Assembly (NCBI RefSeq): GCF_001620365.2
Contig: NZ_LQMT02000003.1
Coordinates: 61,340-113,453, forward strand
Source of the DNA: Amycolatopsis keratiniphila subsp. keratiniphila
GTDB taxonomy: Bacteria > Actinomycetota > Actinomycetes > Mycobacteriales > Pseudonocardiaceae
Direction: 5' to 3'
Length of the DNA stretch: 52,114 nt
This document shows, piece after piece, positions 1 to 8,396 of the stretch. Made by a program: the position numbers and the translations under genes. The notes below the pieces were generated by a model. That model was not told the origin of the DNA. It saw only the letters and a program-made list of their open reading frames with translations, and ran no database searches. Positions within the stretch are counted from its first letter, which is position 1, and each line of letters begins with the position of its first letter.

Positions 1-19
1 GGAACGGCCCGTTCATAGC
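1..19. repeat. Right arm of a palindromic intergenic repeat, cut by the window edge
   Basis: The first 19 bases are the reverse complement, with one mismatch, of the last 19 bases of the window. They resemble the arms of the ATGAAAGGG-type hairpins found inside the window. This is therefore probably the right half of a hairpin whose left half lies outside. It sits just past the stop codon of the OsmC gene. Confidence 0.6.
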
Positions 20-22
20 GTC

Positions 23-517
23 TTAAGCGAGCGAAGTCTTCACCGGCGTCGGGTTCCGGAACAGGTCCAGCACCGGGCAGTGCTCGTCCACCTGTCGCTT
101 CAGATCCTCGTAGACCTCCGCCCCGGCAGGCCCGCTCAGCTCGACCGAAACACGCACATCCCCGAAGCCCGGCCGGGTCTCCGAGAACCCGAAGAACCCG
201 TGCAGGTCGATGTCGCCGTCCACGGTCACCTGCACGCCTTCGAGCGGCACACCGAGCTTCGACGCCCAGAACTGGTACGTGATCACCTGGCACGAGCCCA
301 GCGCGGCCAGCGCGTACTCGACCGGGTTCGCCGCGGTGTCGGTGCCGCCGAGCGCGGCGGGCTCGTCGACGGCGAACGAGTGGTCGCGCACCCGCACGTC
401 CACCCGGGTCGCGGTCCCTGGGGTCAGCGCGTTGGCGACGCTGAACGAGACGGCGGCGTTGCGCGGGTCGGCGTCGACGGCGGTCTTGGTTCCTTCGATG
501 ACATCGGTCAGCGACAT
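23..517 (-). CDS. OsmC family peroxiredoxin-like protein
   Basis: The 164-residue product matches the OsmC/Ohr fold, whose members reduce organic hydroperoxides through two cysteines. Both expected cysteines are present: Cys76 in LGSCQVITYQ and Cys147 in DEHCPVLDLF, the usual CPV motif. The start was set at the ATG at 517 because a GGAGAG ribosome site lies just upstream; the longer reading frame adds 25 residues unlike the family. It is divergent from the flavin oxidoreductase at 640, which could share redox-related control. The substrate cannot be told from sequence. Confidence 0.9.
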   Translation of the reverse strand: MSLTDVIEGTKTAVDADPRNAAVSFSVANALTPGTATRVDVRVRDHSFAVDEPAALGGTDTAANPVEYALAALGSCQVITYQFWASKLGVPLEGVQVTVDGDIDLHGFFGFSETRPGFGDVRVSVELSGPAGAEVYEDLKRQVDEHCPVLDLFRNPTPVKTSLA

Positions 518-639
518 CGGGTCTCTCCAGGATCGAGGTGTCGGACGCCGCCCAGGGTGGGCCAACACCGGGATCCGCGCGCATGATCCCAACTGGTGAA
601 CGGCGAAATATCCTCAAGGCGCCGTCGTTGCCGTCGAAC

Positions 640-1575
640 ATGACCATCGGAGTGGCACTCCCGTCCGGGGACACCGCGGACGCCGTCAACATCGTCGACG
701 AACTCATCACGCAGACCCGGCAGGCAGCCGACGCGGGCCTTACGTCCGTCTGGTTCTCGCAGCAGATGGAGCACGACGCGATCACCGTCGCCGCCCTCGC
801 GGGCCGTGCGGTCCCGGGAATCACCGTCGGGACGAGCGTCGTCCCGATCTACCCGCGGCATCCCCTGCTGATCACCGGTCTCGCGCAGACGGCGCAGGCC
901 GCCACCGGGGGCCGCTTCGTGCTCGGCCTGGGGACCGGTGCGAAGAACTGGCTCGAACCGGCGTACGGCATCGAGTACCCGTCGCCGATCAAACACCTTC
1001 GCGAGTACCTCACGATCCTCCGGCAGGTGCTCAGCGGCGGCGAAGTCGACTTCCACGGCGAGACGGTCCGGGCGCACGCCAAGGGCTTCGCGGCCTCGCT
1101 TTCCGTCGCGGGGTCTTCGGACATCCCGGTGATCGTCGCCGCGATGGGACGGCAGGCGCTGCGCGTCACCGGCGAGCTCGCCGACGGCACGATCCCGTTC
1201 CTCGCCGGGCCGAAGGCCCTTTCCGGGCTGATCGTCCCGGAGCTCACCAAGGCCGCCGCCGGCCGTCCGGCGCCGCGCGTCATCGCCATGGTCCCGGTCG
1301 TCGTGACCGATGATCCCGACGGTGTCCGCGCCGCGGTCGACCGGCAGTACGCGTTCTTCCGCGACATCCCCTCCTATCGCGCGGTCTTCGACGCCCAGGG
1401 CGTGGATTCCGCCGGTGAGCTGGTGATCGCGGGGGACGAGGAGACCGTCGCGGCCGAGATCCGGCGGTACTTCGACGCCGGGGCGACCGAGGTCGTCGCG
1501 GCACAGAGCGGCATCCGGAACGCCGAAGAGCGGCTCCGCACCTGGCAGGTTCTCGGGGAGCTCGCGAAGCGCTGA
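640..1575 (+). CDS. LLM class (probably F420-dependent) oxidoreductase
   Basis: The 311-residue protein is a luciferase-like TIM-barrel oxidoreductase. It opens with MTIGVALPSGD, contains GRFVLGLGTGAKNW and ends in a typical helical tail. It most resembles the actinobacterial MSMEG_4879-type subfamily, thought to use coenzyme F420; the cofactor is inferred. The frame runs back to a GTG at 538 and an ATG at 583, but the family begins at the ATG at 640, which was chosen although no strong ribosome site precedes it. It is divergent from the OsmC gene and followed by a long hairpin. Confidence 0.85.
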   Translation: MTIGVALPSGDTADAVNIVDELITQTRQAADAGLTSVWFSQQMEHDAITVAALAGRAVPGITVGTSVVPIYPRHPLLITGLAQTAQAATGGRFVLGLGTGAKNWLEPAYGIEYPSPIKHLREYLTILRQVLSGGEVDFHGETVRAHAKGFAASLSVAGSSDIPVIVAAMGRQALRVTGELADGTIPFLAGPKALSGLIVPELTKAAAGRPAPRVIAMVPVVVTDDPDGVRAAVDRQYAFFRDIPSYRAVFDAQGVDSAGELVIAGDEETVAAEIRRYFDAGATEVVAAQSGIRNAEERLRTWQVLGELAKR

Positions 1576-1584
1576 CCTTGTGTC

Positions 1585-1631
1585 ATGAAAGGGCCGTTCA
1601 GGACATTCATCGTCCTGAACGGCCCTTTCAT
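1585..1631. repeat. ATGAAAGGG-type intergenic hairpin (copy A1)
   Basis: Arms 1585-1604 and 1612-1631 are perfectly complementary over 20 bases, with a 7-base loop. The hairpin lies 9 bases after the stop of the LLM gene and before the MFS gene. It belongs to the same family as those at 4565, 36775 and 40280. It lacks a clear T-run; a terminator or RNA-stabilising role is inferred. Confidence 0.9.
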
Positions 1632-1714
1632 GTCATTCAGGAGACCAGTGGCCTTGCTCACAGCGTTCGGATTGTGCATACTCGTGCGCATAGCGAACAC
1701 AGCTGGAGGTCCCC

Positions 1715-2938
1715 ATGTCCCCTGCCGCGGCCCGTTCGTGGGTGGTCCCACTCGCCTGGACGGCGGTACTGCTCGACGGATTCGACCTGGTCGTCCTGGG
1801 CACGGTGCTGCCCGCGCTGCTCCGTGACCACGTCTGGGGCCTGACACCGGGCACGGCGTCGGTGATCTCGACGTTCGGCCTGATCGGCATGACGATCGGC
1901 GCGCTGGCGATCGGCACGATCACCGACCTCATCGGCCGCCGGAAGGCGCTGATCATCGCGGTCACCGCCTTCTCGGCGTTCACCGCGTTGTGCGCGATCT
2001 CGCCGTCGGCGTTCGTCTTCGGTCTGCTGCGCTTCCTCGCCGGGCTGGGTCTCGGCGGCTGCCTGCCGACGGCGATCGCGCTGGTCACCGAGTACGCCCG
2101 CAAGGGAAAGGGCGGCAGCGCGACCACCACGGTGATGACCGGCTATCACGTCGGCGCGGTGCTCACGGCCTTGCTCGGCATCTGGCTGATCCAGCCGCTC
2201 GGCTGGCGCGCGATGTTCATCGCGGGCGCGCTGCCCGCGCTCGTGCTGGTCCCGTTGATGATCAAGTACCTGCCGGAGTCCGAGACCTTCGAGCGTGCGC
2301 GGGAGACACAGGAGAAGTCGGCGACGGAGGTGGTCGGCGGGCTGTTCCGCGGCGGGCTCCTGCGCGCCACCATCGCGTTCTGGGTGACGTCGTTCATGGG
2401 CCTGCTGCTGGTCTACGGGCTCAACACCTGGCTGCCGGAGATCATGCGGCAGGCCGGGTACCCGCTGGGCGCGGCGCTCGGGCTGCTGCTCACGCTGAAC
2501 CTCGGCGGTGTCGTCGGCCTGCTCGTCGCGGGCCGGGTGGCGGACAAGGTGGGCGTCCGGCCGGCGGTGATCTTCTGGTTCCTCGGGGCGGCCGTGTTCC
2601 TCGCCCTGCTGAGCGTGAAGCTGCCCGCCGTCGGCCTGTACGTGGCCGTGTTCCTCACCGGCGGTTTCGTGTTCAGCGCGCAGGTGCTCGTGTACGCGTA
2701 CATCGGCAAGACGTACCCGGACGTCATGCGCGCCACCGGCATCGGCTGGGCGGCGGGGGTCGGCCGTGTCGGCGCGATCTGCGGCCCGATCCTCGGCGGC
2801 GCGCTGCTGAGCGCCGGGATCGCGTATCCGTGGGGTTTCTACGCCTTCGCCGGAGTCGGGGCGTTGGGAGCGGCCGCGGTGACCGGAGTCCGCGCGGGCC
2901 GCTCCCGGGAGAACGTCGCCGCTACCCCAGCTCCTTGA
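1715..2938 (+). CDS. MFS transporter, aromatic acid:H+ symporter type
   Basis: The 407-residue membrane protein has 12 probable transmembrane segments. The first helix carries DGFDLVVLGTVLP, typical of the AAHS subfamily (PcaK, BenK, MhpT), and the helix 2-3 loop has the MFS motif GTITDLIGRRKAL. AAHS members import benzoate, 4-hydroxybenzoate and related acids by proton symport. No aromatic catabolic genes are nearby, so the substrate is open. A GGAGG ribosome site precedes the ATG. The 3' end overlaps the convergent permease gene by 17 bases. Confidence 0.88.
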   Translation: MSPAAARSWVVPLAWTAVLLDGFDLVVLGTVLPALLRDHVWGLTPGTASVISTFGLIGMTIGALAIGTITDLIGRRKALIIAVTAFSAFTALCAISPSAFVFGLLRFLAGLGLGGCLPTAIALVTEYARKGKGGSATTTVMTGYHVGAVLTALLGIWLIQPLGWRAMFIAGALPALVLVPLMIKYLPESETFERARETQEKSATEVVGGLFRGGLLRATIAFWVTSFMGLLLVYGLNTWLPEIMRQAGYPLGAALGLLLTLNLGGVVGLLVAGRVADKVGVRPAVIFWFLGAAVFLALLSVKLPAVGLYVAVFLTGGFVFSAQVLVYAYIGKTYPDVMRATGIGWAAGVGRVGAICGPILGGALLSAGIAYPWGFYAFAGVGALGAAAVTGVRAGRSRENVAATPAP

Positions 2939-4460
2939 GTTCCTTTTCCACGGCGGCGAGTTCCTCCTCGGAACCCTGCACCTTCGGACCTGTGAACCAC
3001 TTGCGTGCCGAGGCGAACCACCACACCGCCGCACCACCGAGTACGACGAGGAAGGCGATGGGCGTGTAGTTGAAACTGTCGATGGTGACCGGTGATCCCT
3101 GCGGGAGCATGAAAAGCACGAAGATGAAGCACACCCACACGGTCGCGATGGTCCCGATGAGCTTGCCCCAGCGGCCGAGGTTCCACGGTCCTGGCTCGAA
3201 GTCGTCGCCCTTGCGCACCCGCAGGAACACCGGGATCACGTAGGCCACGTAGAGACCGACGACGGCGATCGAGGTCACCGCCGCGTAGGCGGTCGCGCTC
3301 CACAAGTACGGCAGGGCGAGCAGGAGCGCGCCGCCCGCGGCCAGCCACACCGCGTTGGTGGGTGTCTGGGTGCGCTTGTTGATGCGGTGCCAGAACTTCG
3401 AACCCGGGATCGCGCCGTCGCGGGCGAAGGCGTAGATCATCCGTGAGTTCGCGGTCACCGACGCCATCCCGCAGAACAGCTGGGCGCCGATGCAGATCAG
3501 CAGGAGGAACTTGCCGGTCGTCGCGCCGGTCGCGTCGATGAAGATCTGCGCGGGCGGCACCCCGGTCTCGGAGCCCACGGCGCCGTCGTAGTCCTGGATG
3601 GCGAAGGTGAGGCCGATCAGCAGGATCCACCCGGCGACCAAGGAGACGAGGATCGAGTTGATGATGCCGCGCGGTCCGGCCTTCGCCGCGTTCTTGGTCT
3701 CCTCGGTCATATGCGCCGAGGCGTCATAGCCGGTCAGCGTGTACTGCGCGACGAGAAGCCCCAATAAGAAGACGTAGACCGGTGAAGCCCAGCCGGTCTT
3801 GTTCACGAACTCGCCGAAGACGAAGGACGCGTCCTGGTGCTTGGCGGGCACGACGATCAGCACCCCGACGATGACCAGCACCCCCACCAGATGCCACCAC
3901 ACGCTGATGCTGTTCAGCAGCGCCACGATCTTGACGCCGAAGGTGTTCAGCAGGCCGTGGATCACCAGGATGATCGCCAGCAGCAGGATCGTGTTGCCCG
4001 GCGTCGCCTCGAAGCCGAACTGCAGATCGAGGAAGGCGTTGAGGAACAGCGCCGCGCCGAAGTCGATCCCCGCGGTGACGGCGATCTGCCCGATGAGGTT
4101 GAACCAGCCGGTGAACCACGACCAGGCCGCGCCGTTACGCGGGGCCAGCTTCGCGGCCCAGTAGTAGAGGCCGCCCGCGGTCGGGTAGCTGGAGCAGACC
4201 TCGGCCATGCCGAGCCCGACGAGGATGACGAACAGGCCGACCAGCGGCCAGCCCCAGATCATCGCGGCTGGTCCGCCGGTCTTCATGCCGAACCCGTAGA
4301 GGGTCAGGCAGCCGGAGAGGATCGAGATGATCGTGAAGGAGACGGCGAAGTTGGAGAAGGTCGACATCGTGCGCCGGAGTTCCTGCGCGTAGCCGAGTTG
4401 GTGGAGCCGGGCACTGTCTTCGTCGGCGGGTTCTGCGGCCTGCTTGTCAGAGACATCCAT
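2922..4460 (-). CDS. APC family amino acid permease
   Basis: The 512-residue protein has about 12 hydrophobic segments and the APC-superfamily pattern. Its N-terminal part holds TISILSGCLTLYGFGM and SSYPTAGGLYYWAA, as in the GABA/choline-type (ACT) permeases. It probably imports an amino acid or amine at the cytoplasmic membrane. The start was placed at the ATG at 4460 (MDVSDKQ), because the 24 extra residues of the longer frame are not membrane-protein-like and run into the intergenic region. The extreme C terminus (KELKELG) overlaps the convergent MFS gene. Confidence 0.88.
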   Translation of the reverse strand: MDVSDKQAAEPADEDSARLHQLGYAQELRRTMSTFSNFAVSFTIISILSGCLTLYGFGMKTGGPAAMIWGWPLVGLFVILVGLGMAEVCSSYPTAGGLYYWAAKLAPRNGAAWSWFTGWFNLIGQIAVTAGIDFGAALFLNAFLDLQFGFEATPGNTILLLAIILVIHGLLNTFGVKIVALLNSISVWWHLVGVLVIVGVLIVVPAKHQDASFVFGEFVNKTGWASPVYVFLLGLLVAQYTLTGYDASAHMTEETKNAAKAGPRGIINSILVSLVAGWILLIGLTFAIQDYDGAVGSETGVPPAQIFIDATGATTGKFLLLICIGAQLFCGMASVTANSRMIYAFARDGAIPGSKFWHRINKRTQTPTNAVWLAAGGALLLALPYLWSATAYAAVTSIAVVGLYVAYVIPVFLRVRKGDDFEPGPWNLGRWGKLIGTIATVWVCFIFVLFMLPQGSPVTIDSFNYTPIAFLVVLGGAAVWWFASARKWFTGPKVQGSEEELAAVEKELKELG

Positions 4461-4564
4461 CGGGCACCCACTTAAAAGGTATGCGGACAGACCATTGAGA
4501 TCCGCCGAAATTAGGCCCGCCGACCTGCGCATGTCAAGGTCCCGTCAAGAAACCCTTCCCCAGA

Positions 4565-4619
4565 TGTCATGAAAGGGTCGTTCAGGACGGATTTCGTCCT
4601 GAACGACCCTTTCATGACA
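4565..4619. repeat. ATGAAAGGG-type intergenic hairpin (copy A2)
   Basis: Arms 4565-4589 and 4595-4619 pair perfectly over 25 bases with a 5-base loop. It lies upstream of the permease gene and next to a second, unrelated hairpin at 4653, so two palindromes share one 250-base gap. Confidence 0.92.
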
Positions 4620-4652
4620 CTCGCCTCTGCGCCCGCTACAGGCTCCCTGAAG

Positions 4653-4705
4653 TACGTGAAGGCCCCCTTCACTGCGCTAGACGCAATGAAGGGGGCCTTC
4701 ACGTA
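4653..4705. repeat. GTGAAGGCC-type intergenic hairpin (copy B1)
   Basis: Arms 4653-4671 and 4687-4705 pair perfectly over 19 bases. After one mismatch a further 4-base stem (TGCG/CGCA) closes the loop. It lies 8 bases past the stop of the glycerophosphodiesterase gene (minus strand), a terminator-like position. Related copies are at 26607 and 46096. Confidence 0.9.
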
Positions 4706-4713
4706 CCGAGAGG

Positions 4714-5832
4714 TCAGCGCCCCTGGAAGGCCTTCACGGCCTCCAGCGCCGTGTCCGGGTGATCGGCGAAGTACCCGTCGACACCCGCCTTCAGGAACGC
4801 CTCCTGCTCGGCGAACGCGTTGCCGTACTCGGCGGGGTTCGCCGACGAACGCAGGTTCTGCGGGAGGAAGTTGTTCTCGTTGCGGAACGTGTACGGCCCG
4901 ACCTTCAGCCCGGCCTTGTGCGCGTCGGCGACGAGCCTGGTCGGCTGCCCCAGCGCACCGTTCACCACCGGGATGACCTGCGCCTTCTCCGGGCCCAGGT
5001 AGTCCGCGTACTTCGAGATCTCCTTCAGGCCTGCCGGCGTCACGAGGTCGGCGTACGTCCGCGGGTCACCCTTCGCGATGAAGTCGGCCGGAGCGCCGGA
5101 CGCCGAGGTCAGCTGCAGCAGCGGCACTCGCACCTGACGCGAGAGCTCGATCAGGTTCGACACCTCGAACGACTGGATGATCACCGGCGCCTTCGGGTGG
5201 TTGAGCCCGTTGCGCTTGATCAGCTCGACCAGCTTCGGCTCGGTCGGGTTCTTGATCGACGCGAAGTAGGTCGAGTGCTTGATCTCCGGGTACGTCCCCA
5301 GCTCGCGGCGCAGTTCGCGGCCGAGGCGGCGCGTCAGATCGAGCACCTCCTGGTAGGTGGCGATCTGGTAGCGGCCGTCGTAGATCTTGTTGTTCGGCCG
5401 CAGCTGCGGGATGCGCTCGGTCGCGCGCAGGGTCTTCAGCTCGGCGAGCGTGAAGTCCTCGGTGAACCAGCCGGTGAACGACGTGCCGTCGATGACCTTC
5501 GTCGTCTTCCGGTTCGCGAACTCGGGGTGCTTCGCGACGTCGGTGGTCCCGCCGATCTCGTTCTCGTGCCGGGCGACGAGCTGGCCGTCCTTGGTCGGCA
5601 CCAGGTCGACGTCGACCCAGTCGACGCCCTGACGGTAGGCGAGCTCATACGAGGCGAGCGTGTGCTCCGGGCGGTAGCCGGGGGCGCCGCGGTGTCCGAC
5701 GATCACCGGCCCATCGTGGCCCTTGGCCGACGCCGACACATCCCGGGCACCCGGCTCGGCGGCGCCGGCCAACCCGGTGACACTGAGTACGGCGAGTCCG
5801 GACAGGGCGAGCACGCCCAGGCGCTTTCGCAT
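4714..5832 (-). CDS. Secreted glycerophosphodiester phosphodiesterase
   Basis: The 372-residue product begins with a Sec-type signal peptide (MRKRLGVLALSGLAVLSV, cleavage probably after GLAGA). The GDPD barrel follows: HRG at residues 47-49, PEHT at 55-58, then VDVDLVPTKDG and the catalytic-region RHE. These enzymes hydrolyse glycerophosphodiesters to glycerol-3-phosphate and an alcohol. The size fits the larger secreted GlpQ-like group. The start at 5832 is preceded by GAGGT; the longer frame adds 14 charged residues before the signal peptide. It is divergent from purD. Confidence 0.92.
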   Translation of the reverse strand: MRKRLGVLALSGLAVLSVTGLAGAAEPGARDVSASAKGHDGPVIVGHRGAPGYRPEHTLASYELAYRQGVDWVDVDLVPTKDGQLVARHENEIGGTTDVAKHPEFANRKTTKVIDGTSFTGWFTEDFTLAELKTLRATERIPQLRPNNKIYDGRYQIATYQEVLDLTRRLGRELRRELGTYPEIKHSTYFASIKNPTEPKLVELIKRNGLNHPKAPVIIQSFEVSNLIELSRQVRVPLLQLTSASGAPADFIAKGDPRTYADLVTPAGLKEISKYADYLGPEKAQVIPVVNGALGQPTRLVADAHKAGLKVGPYTFRNENNFLPQNLRSSANPAEYGNAFAEQEAFLKAGVDGYFADHPDTALEAVKAFQGR

Positions 5833-5995
5833 GGTGGATGACCTCTTTCGCTTGAACTCGGGGTACCGCGCCACCCTTGACGCAGGAGGCGTCCGGTCGG
5901 CGAAGACGGACCGGCGGAGGCCTGACCGCCGGGTGAACGCCGGATGGAACCACCCGCTCGAGGACGGCGACGTCTCTGTAGCTCACCGGCCCGGT

Positions 5996-6001
5996 TACCC
6001 T
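5996..6001 (+). promoter_or_regulatory. -10-like TACCCT just upstream of purD
   Basis: TACCCT ends 7 bases before the GTG start of purD and there is no ribosome site between them. The spacing matches that before purB, purC and purL, which suggests a leaderless transcript. No convincing -35 was seen. Confidence 0.5.
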
Positions 6002-6008
6002 GTGCGTC

Positions 6009-7271
6009 GTGCGCGTACTGGTAATCGGGTCCGGCGCCCGTGAGCATGCACTCGTCCTCGCGGTCGCGGAAGACCCTTCCGTCACCGCACTGGCCTGTGC
6101 CCCGGGCAACGCCGGCACCTCTTCGGTGGCCGAGCAGCTCGGCGTCGACGCGGCCGACCCCGAATCGGTCGCCGCCCTCGCGAAGCAGTGGCAGGCGGAC
6201 CTGGTGGTGGTCGGCCCCGAGGTTCCGCTGGTGGCGGGCGTCGCCGACGCGGTCCGGAAGGCGGGCATCGCCTGCTTCGGTCCCTCCGCCTCCGCGGCCA
6301 GGATCGAGGGCTCGAAGGCCTTCGCGAAGGACGTCATGGCGGCCGCGAAGGTGCCGACGGCGCACTGCGAGGTCGTCGACAACCCGGCCCGCCTCGATGC
6401 CGCGCTCGGCCGGTTCGGCCCCACCTGGGTGGTCAAGGACGACGGTCTCGCCGCGGGCAAGGGTGTCGTGGTCACCAAGGACGTCGACGTCGCGCGCAAG
6501 CACGCCCTGATGCTCCTCGACGGCGGGCACCCGGTGCTCCTGGAGTCGTTCCTCGACGGCCCGGAGGCCTCTCTCTTCTGCTTCGTCGACGGCCGCACGG
6601 TCGTCCCGCTGCTGCCCGCGCAGGACTTCAAGCGCGTCGGCGACGGCGACGCCGGCCCGAACACCGGCGGCATGGGGGCGTACGCGCCGTTGCCGTGGGC
6701 GCCGAAGGACCTGGTCGACGACGTCGTCGCCCGCATCGTCCAGCCCGTGGTCGACGAGCTCGACGAGCGCGGCGCCACCTTCTCCGGCCTGCTCTACGCC
6801 GGTCTCGCGCTGACTTCCGAAGGTCCGCAGGTCATCGAGTTCAACTGCCGGTTCGGCGACCCGGAGACCCAGGTCGTCCTGGCGCTGCTGCGCAGCCCGC
6901 TCGGCAAGGTCCTGCACGCGACGGCGACCGGCAAGCTCGCCGAGCTGCCGCCGCTGGAGTGGGATTCCGGCGCGGCGGTCACCGTCGTGCTCGCCGCGGA
7001 CGGCTACCCCGGCAAGCCGAGGACCGGCGACGTCATCACCGGCGGCGAACTCGAAGGCGTGCTCCACGCGGGCACCCGCCGCCGCGACGACGGTGCCGTG
7101 GTCTCCTCCGGCGGCCGTGTGCTGTCGGTCGTCGGCACCGGCAAGAACCTGAAGGCCGCCCGCAAGGACGCCTACGCGACGGTCGAGAAGGTCCACCTGG
7201 CCGGCTCCCACCACCGCACCGACATCGCCCTCCTCGCCGCCAAGGGAGAGATCGCCACCCCGGTCTCGTGA
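6009..7271 (+). CDS. purD: Phosphoribosylamine-glycine ligase (GAR synthetase)
   Basis: The 420-residue ATP-grasp enzyme joins glycine to 5-phosphoribosylamine, the second step of de novo IMP synthesis. The N terminus has the PurD signature GSGAREHAL followed by [13 protein letters not shown]. The ATP-grasp core shows [12 protein letters not shown], and [10 protein letters not shown] and [11 protein letters not shown] are the strongly conserved catalytic stretches. Length is normal. The GTG at 6009 is the start because [14 protein letters not shown] is the conserved N terminus. It is the first of six pur genes in the window, all on this strand. Confidence 0.98.
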   Translation: MRVLVIGSGAREHALVLAVAEDPSVTALACAPGNAGTSSVAEQLGVDAADPESVAALAKQWQADLVVVGPEVPLVAGVADAVRKAGIACFGPSASAARIEGSKAFAKDVMAAAKVPTAHCEVVDNPARLDAALGRFGPTWVVKDDGLAAGKGVVVTKDVDVARKHALMLLDGGHPVLLESFLDGPEASLFCFVDGRTVVPLLPAQDFKRVGDGDAGPNTGGMGAYAPLPWAPKDLVDDVVARIVQPVVDELDERGATFSGLLYAGLALTSEGPQVIEFNCRFGDPETQVVLALLRSPLGKVLHATATGKLAELPPLEWDSGAAVTVVLAADGYPGKPRTGDVITGGELEGVLHAGTRRRDDGAVVSSGGRVLSVVGTGKNLKAARKDAYATVEKVHLAGSHHRTDIALLAAKGEIATPVS

Positions 7272-7407
7272 ATTCCGGACGGAACCTTCCCGGTACCTGG
7301 TGCGTCTAACCCGGTATTTCCGGCAAAGCTTAGGCAGCCGATACATCCGCGTTGGTAGCCTCAGGCAGGACGAACGGTCACCGTGCGCAGTGTCCAAGGG
7401 GTGGGGA

Positions 7408-7794
7408 ATGGCAGCATCGGGCAAGGTCCAGAACCTCACGTCGGCGGTCCCGACGCCACCGTCGGTGGCCGACATCAGAGTCGATCCGTCGAAGCTGCTC
7501 GAAGTGGCGAAGATCGTCGAAGAGCAGGTCGACGCGTTGCAGGACAAGCTCATGACGCGGCTCGACCAGCTGCGGATCGACACTCCGGCCAACGACACGG
7601 TGAGCGTGCACGCGACCGACGTGTGGAACTCGCTCGTGGCCGACGGCGACCAGTCGTACGCCGCGCAGGTCCGGGCGTACGTGGCCGGTCTGCGGGGTCT
7701 GGTCAGCCAGCTCCGCACGGCGGCCAAGGAGTACAAGACCAGTGATGCGGACAAGGCCGCCGCGTTCGGGGACCGTGGTGTTCACCGGGCGTAG
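7408..7794 (+). CDS. PE-like / WXG100-type small type VII secretion substrate
   Basis: The 128-residue protein is mostly helical and has no signal peptide. Residues 109-113 read YKTSD, a YxxxD motif just after the second long helix, where the general type VII secretion signal of PE and similar proteins lies. A Trp-Asn turn (DVWNSL, residues 71-76) sits between the helices. It is the first gene of a locus with lipoprotein, PPE-like and EspG genes, which fits a PE-like partner. The ATG at 7408 follows AAGGGGTGGGGA. Family assignment rests on the motif and context, not a database match. Confidence 0.6.
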   Translation: MAASGKVQNLTSAVPTPPSVADIRVDPSKLLEVAKIVEEQVDALQDKLMTRLDQLRIDTPANDTVSVHATDVWNSLVADGDQSYAAQVRAYVAGLRGLVSQLRTAAKEYKTSDADKAAAFGDRGVHRA

Positions 7795-8386
7795 CTCCCG
7801 TGTGCTGGTGTCCGGCGGCGTGCTCACCCTCGCACTGGCCGGATGCACCACGGACACGGGCGGGCAGGCCTACCCCGACAAACCCGCGCTGGCTTCGGCC
7901 ACGCAGGGTGCCAAGGCGTCCGCGCTGCCGGCCAGGCCCGCCGAGCTGAACCTCCAGGGTGCCGATCCGTGTGCCCTGCTCGCCGATCCGCAGCTCGACC
8001 GGCTCGAGATCAACAGCAAACCGCGCGCGGCCGCGGAACCGATCGACGGGCCGACCTGTGTCTTCGACGCGGACGCGGAGCAGCCCTTCCACAGCTATTA
8101 CGTCCGCACGATCACCGCGGACGTCGAAGAATGGTTCACCGGCAAGCGCCGGAAGAACAGCATGACGACGGAGCCGACGCAGGTCGGCGGTTTCCCCGCC
8201 ATCAGGAACCACCGCGACGCCGGCACGCCGGGTGATTGCGAAACGCTCGTCGGTGTCGCCAAGGGGCAGACGCTGGCGGTGCGGGCCGTCACCGTCACCG
8301 CCGGCGCGTTCACCATGCCGCAGCTGTGCGAGAAATCCGCACTGGCGGCCGATTTGGCTTTGCAGACCTTGAAAGCACGCAACTAG
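7775..8386 (+). CDS. DUF3558-type lipoprotein
   Basis: The protein has a short basic N terminus, a hydrophobic stretch and a lipobox LALAGC, so it should be lipid-anchored on the outer face of the membrane. The later part has DPCALLADPQLDRL and two further cysteines (GPTCVF, GDCETL), the pattern of the actinobacterial DUF3558 family. It is usually found beside type VII or cell-envelope genes and its function is unknown. The start is uncertain: GTG codons at 7775 and 7778 follow GGGGA and give a compact signal peptide, while a GTG at 7742 adds 11 residues. Any choice overlaps the previous gene. Confidence 0.78.
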   Translation: MVFTGRSSRVLVSGGVLTLALAGCTTDTGGQAYPDKPALASATQGAKASALPARPAELNLQGADPCALLADPQLDRLEINSKPRAAAEPIDGPTCVFDADAEQPFHSYYVRTITADVEEWFTGKRRKNSMTTEPTQVGGFPAIRNHRDAGTPGDCETLVGVAKGQTLAVRAVTVTAGAFTMPQLCEKSALAADLALQTLKARN

Positions 8387-8396
8387 GGAGGGCGGC

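Noticed and set aside
1585..1827. Short frames starting MKGPFRTF or MKGSFRTK at the hairpins (also at 4511 and 4569)
   Set aside because: The ATG and first codons come from the palindromic repeat itself, and the rest reads into neighbouring genes in a wrong frame.
1658..3037. A 459-codon open frame antisense to the MFS gene
   Set aside because: It is a compositional shadow, Arg/Asp/Gln-rich, without domains.
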